A DNA stretch of 64,000 nucleotides from Truepera radiovictrix DSM 17093 (GTDB taxonomy: Bacteria; Deinococcota; Deinococci; Deinococcales; Trueperaceae): the NCBI RefSeq assembly GCF_000092425.1, contig NC_014221.1:2175001-2239000 (forward strand), written 5' to 3'. Position numbers and translations under genes: made by a program. Positions 61,745 to 64,000 of the stretch are shown one piece after another; positions within the stretch are counted from its first letter, which is position 1, and each line of letters begins with the position of its first letter. The notes under the pieces were generated by a model. The model made no database searches and was not told where the DNA came from. It saw only the letters and a program-made list of their open reading frames with translations.

Positions 61745-63052
61745 ATGAGCACACCCCCTACCCCACCCGCCGAACCCCTTCAGCGCCACCTCATCAGCGA
61801 CCTGCCCGAGGCACTAGGGCAGACGGTGACGCTGCAGGGTTGGGTCTACAGCCGCCGCGACCTGGGCGGCATCCGTTTTCTGCTGCTGCGCGACCGGAGC
61901 GGCGTGGTGCAGTGCGTCTTCGGCAAAACCGAGCTGCCGCTCGCCGAGTCGTGCGTGCGGGTCACCGGTCGGGTCGCCGAGAGCCCCAAAGCCCCGGGCG
62001 GTCTGGAGGTGCACGCCGAGGCGCTCGAGCTCATCACCAACGCGGCCGAACCCCCCCCCATCGAGATCCCCAAAGAGGCGTGGCACGTCAACCCCGACAC
62101 GCTCTTGGAGTACCGCCACGTCTCCTTGCGGAGCCCCAAGGCGCGCGCGGCGCTCAAGGTGCAAGCGGAGCTCGTGCGCGCTTTTCGGGAGGTGTTGAGC
62201 GCGGAGGGCTTTACCGAGATCTTTACGCCCAAGCTCGTCGCCGCCGGCGCAGAAGGGGGCGCGGCCCTTTTCGAGGTCGACTACTACGGCAAGCGCGCCT
62301 ACTTGGCACAGTCGCCGCAGCTCTACAAACAGATCATGGTCGGCGTGTTCGAACGGGTCTTCGAGGTCGCGCCGGTCTATAGGGCCGAGCTGTCGCACAC
62401 CTCCAGGCACCTCTCGGAGTACCTGTCGCTCGACGTCGAGTTGGGGTTTATCGACTCCGACGAGGACGTCATGGCGCTCGAGGAGCGCCTGCTCAAGGCC
62501 ATGATGCGCGACGTCGCCGAGCGCTGCGCGCCGGAGTTCGCGCTGCTGGGGGCCGCGGCGCCGGACCTCAGCGCGCCCTTTCCGCGCCTGACGCTCCTTG
62601 AAGCGCGCGCGTTGGTGCGCGAGCGTTACGGCCACCAGACGGGCGGTAAAGACCTCGACCCCGAAGCCGAGCGGCTCGTCGGGCGCTGGGCCAAAGAGGA
62701 GCGGGGGTCGGACTTCGTCTTTGTCACCAACTACCCGCAGGCCGCGCGCCCCTTTTACACCTATCCGACCGACGACGGGCTCACCCGCGGCTTCGACCTC
62801 CTCTTCCGCGGCGTCGAGATCACCTCGGGGGGGCAGCGCGTCCACGAGTACGGGACGCTCATCGCGCAGCTTCGCGCGCGCAACCTCGACCCGGAGGCGT
62901 TTCGCGGCTACCTCGAGGTCTTTAAGTATGGGATGCCCCCCCACGGCGGTTTCGCCATCGGCGCCGAGCGGCTCACCGCGCTCCTTTTGGGTATCGCCAA
63001 CGTGCGCTTTGCGCGGGCTTTCCCCCGCGACGGCAGCCGCTTGCACCCCTAG
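61745..63052 (+). CDS. aspS: Aspartyl-tRNA synthetase, archaeal-type (probably non-discriminating)
   Basis: The 435-residue class II synthetase has an N-terminal OB-fold anticodon domain (about 15-115, GWVYSRRDLGGIRFLLLRDRSG) and a catalytic domain with motif 2 near FEVAPVYRAELSHTSRHLSEY and motif 3 GFAIGAERLTALLLG. It lacks the large GAD insertion of bacterial AspRS and closely follows the pattern of Thermus AspRS2, which charges both tRNA-Asp and tRNA-Asn with Asp for later amidation by GatCAB. The ATG follows GAGGAG. Expression is probably controlled by the leader attenuator. Confidence 0.92.
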   Translation: MSTPPTPPAEPLQRHLISDLPEALGQTVTLQGWVYSRRDLGGIRFLLLRDRSGVVQCVFGKTELPLAESCVRVTGRVAESPKAPGGLEVHAEALELITNAAEPPPIEIPKEAWHVNPDTLLEYRHVSLRSPKARAALKVQAELVRAFREVLSAEGFTEIFTPKLVAAGAEGGAALFEVDYYGKRAYLAQSPQLYKQIMVGVFERVFEVAPVYRAELSHTSRHLSEYLSLDVELGFIDSDEDVMALEERLLKAMMRDVAERCAPEFALLGAAAPDLSAPFPRLTLLEARALVRERYGHQTGGKDLDPEAERLVGRWAKEERGSDFVFVTNYPQAARPFYTYPTDDGLTRGFDLLFRGVEITSGGQRVHEYGTLIAQLRARNLDPEAFRGYLEVFKYGMPPHGGFAIGAERLTALLLGIANVRFARAFPRDGSRLHP

Positions 63053-63058
63053 GTCCCC

Positions 63059-63673
63059 CTAGCGGGACTCGGCGAAGAGCGGCGTCAGGCGCTCCGCGCG
63101 CGGGACGCGGTGACAGGCGCGGCAGCGCGGCTCGTACGCCTCCGCTGCGCCGACGAGGATGACGGGGTCATCGTAGTGCGCCGGATGCCCCCCGATGAGC
63201 CGCTGCGTGCGGGTCGCCGGGGCGCCGCAGCGGACACACACGGCGGTGAGCTTGGTGACCGATTCGGCGCGCGACAAAAGCTCCGGCATGGGTCCAAAGG
63301 GTTCAGCGCGAAAGTCGAGGTCGAGCCCGGCGATCATCACCCGCTTGCCGCTTTCGGCGAGGTCGCAGGCAAAACCGACGAGCGCCGCCGAGAGAAACTG
63401 CCCCTCGTCGATAGCGACAACCTGCACCGCCTCCGAGAGCGCCGCGCGCATCTCCTCCACGTCGCTAACGGCGAGCGCTTCGAGCGTGCGCCCGTTGTGC
63501 GACGCGACCGCCTGCGCGTGGTAGCGCCCGTCAAGCGCGGGTTTGAATACCTGCACCCGCTGCTTGGCGATAAAGGCGCGCGTGACGCGGCGGATGAGTT
63601 CTTCGGACTTGCCGGAGAACATGGGGCCGACGATGAGCTCGAGAAAACCTCCGCGGAAAGGGTGAAACAGCAT
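63059..63673 (-). CDS. tdk: Thymidine kinase (type II)
   Basis: The 204-residue protein begins [20 protein letters not shown] and has the P-loop GPMFSGKS, the DEGQF motif of thymidine kinases, and a zinc site from CVRC and the later CRACH. It phosphorylates thymidine to dTMP in the salvage pathway. I prefer the ATG at 63673 because TAGAGT lies 5 nt upstream, over a longer frame starting at 63733. It is convergent with the AspRS gene, 6 bp apart. Confidence 0.94.
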   Translation of the reverse strand: MLFHPFRGGFLELIVGPMFSGKSEELIRRVTRAFIAKQRVQVFKPALDGRYHAQAVASHNGRTLEALAVSDVEEMRAALSEAVQVVAIDEGQFLSAALVGFACDLAESGKRVMIAGLDLDFRAEPFGPMPELLSRAESVTKLTAVCVRCGAPATRTQRLIGGHPAHYDDPVILVGAAEAYEPRCRACHRVPRAERLTPLFAESR

Positions 63674-63678
63674 AGGGC

Positions 63679-63684
63679 ACTCTA
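63679..63684 (-). promoter_or_regulatory. Leaderless -10 box of tdk
   Basis: TAGAGT on the minus strand, five bases, ATG; same box as for glgX. Confidence 0.55.
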
Positions 63685-63720
63685 CCGCAGAAGGCCGCGC
63701 GGCCTGGAGCGGCGCGCGGA

Positions 63721-63752
63721 CCAAACAGAACACCCCGCGTTGCCGCGGGGTG
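63721..63752 (-). terminator. Intrinsic terminator of the right-edge gene
   Basis: CACCCCGCG (63731-63739) and CGCGGGGTG (63744-63752) form a perfect 9-bp stem with a TTGC loop. On the minus strand TTCTGTTTGG follows. It lies about 20 bp past the stop of the Q/D-rich protein gene. Confidence 0.75.
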
Positions 63753-63770
63753 CCTCCTTTAAAGAGAAGC

Positions 63771-64000
63771 TTAGTTGCCCTGGTTGTCCTGGTCGTCCTG
63801 CTGGTCTTGCTGACCCTGCTGATCTTGTTCGTCTTGCGCGCCAGCTTGATCCTGCTGGTCTTGTTGCTGACCCTGCTGCTGGTCTTGCTGGTCTTGGTCC
63901 TGCTGGTCGTCAGCTGGCTCTTGCTGCGCCCCTTGCAGCGTCGTCCCGACGAGCAGCACCTCGAGCGGCTCCGCTTCGAGCGGCGTCCCGATAACGAACA
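63771..64000 (-). CDS. Partial protein with a Gln/Asp-rich C-terminal tail
   Basis: The gene enters from the right edge, and only the last 75 codons are visible. The upstream part reads [28 protein letters not shown], apparently a folded domain end. The last ~47 residues are almost only Gln and Asp with a few Gly, Ala, Asn and Glu, up to the TAA at 63771. I do not recognise the family from this piece; the folded part is only vaguely like pilus-assembly or SAF-type domains. The tail is acidic and probably disordered. Confidence 0.6.
   Translation of the reverse strand, partial: FVIGTPLEAEPLEVLLVGTTLQGAQQEPADDQQDQDQQDQQQGQQQDQQDQAGAQDEQDQQGQQDQQDDQDNQGN

Noticed and set aside
61814-63046. 410-codon open frame on the minus strand opposite the AspRS gene
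   Set aside because: Shadow of a well-conserved gene with no recognisable motif.

Overview
The window is high-GC bacterial chromosome. A nine-gene V-type ATPase operon in the order known from Thermus (G-I-K-E-C-F-A-B-D), an archaeal-type non-discriminating AspRS, 2-phosphoglycerate kinase, a TrmB with a long C-terminal extension and many apparently leaderless genes point to the phylum Deinococcota. The mix fits a Truepera-like lineage best. That placement is an inference; no rRNA is present to settle it.

Layout. 1-0.6 kb: 3' part of an amino-acid ABC transporter binding protein. 0.8-9.7 kb: the V-ATPase operon on the minus strand with a clear sigma70-type promoter. 9.8-11.9 kb: a membrane-anchored Ser/Thr kinase with NHL repeats. 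12-19 kb: a minus-strand run of housekeeping and small genes (DsbA/FrnE-like protein, DUF3467, 2-phosphoglycerate kinase, two nucleotide-sanitising enzymes, YfiH, DoxX-like, GIY-YIG, DUF1684, TrmB). 19.3-28.1 kb: a galactan-utilisation locus (LacI regulator, GH42 beta-galactosidase, GH53 endo-galactanase lipoprotein, sugar ABC binding protein and two permeases), with matching palindromic operators in two promoters. 28-31 kb: nitrilase-family hydrolase and small genes including a membrane protein/winged-helix regulator pair. 31-36.5 kb: LptF, LptG and an LptD-like outer-membrane protein, separated by low-complexity repeats. 36.6-42 kb: lipoprotein, MscS channel, PlsX, RluD-type synthase. 42-49 kb: two glycosyltransferases, a KefB-type antiporter, oligopeptidase F. 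49-54.7 kb: two lipoproteins (one a TAP-like hydrolase), glycogen debranching enzyme and a divergent MarR regulator. 54.7-56.2 kb: a tyrosine-recombinase remnant split by an IS5-family element, next to tRNA-Val and tRNA-Cys. 56.2-59.9 kb: response regulator, histidine kinase and two secreted proteins. 60-64 kb: ComB-like phosphatase, Nudix, UPF0145, the AspRS gene behind an attenuation-type leader, thymidine kinase, and a partial Q/D-rich protein.

The most striking observation is upstream of the AspRS gene. A promoter fires almost directly into a 21-codon leader peptide containing consecutive Asn-Asn-Asp codons. A U-tailed terminator follows, and its 5' arm can instead pair with the end of the leader reading frame. 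This is the architecture of ribosome-mediated attenuation, and the sensed residues match what a non-discriminating AspRS supplies. A second theme is a recurring TAnnnT box 5-7 nt before start codons, consistent with widespread leaderless transcription. No CRISPR array, rRNA operon or intact prophage was seen.
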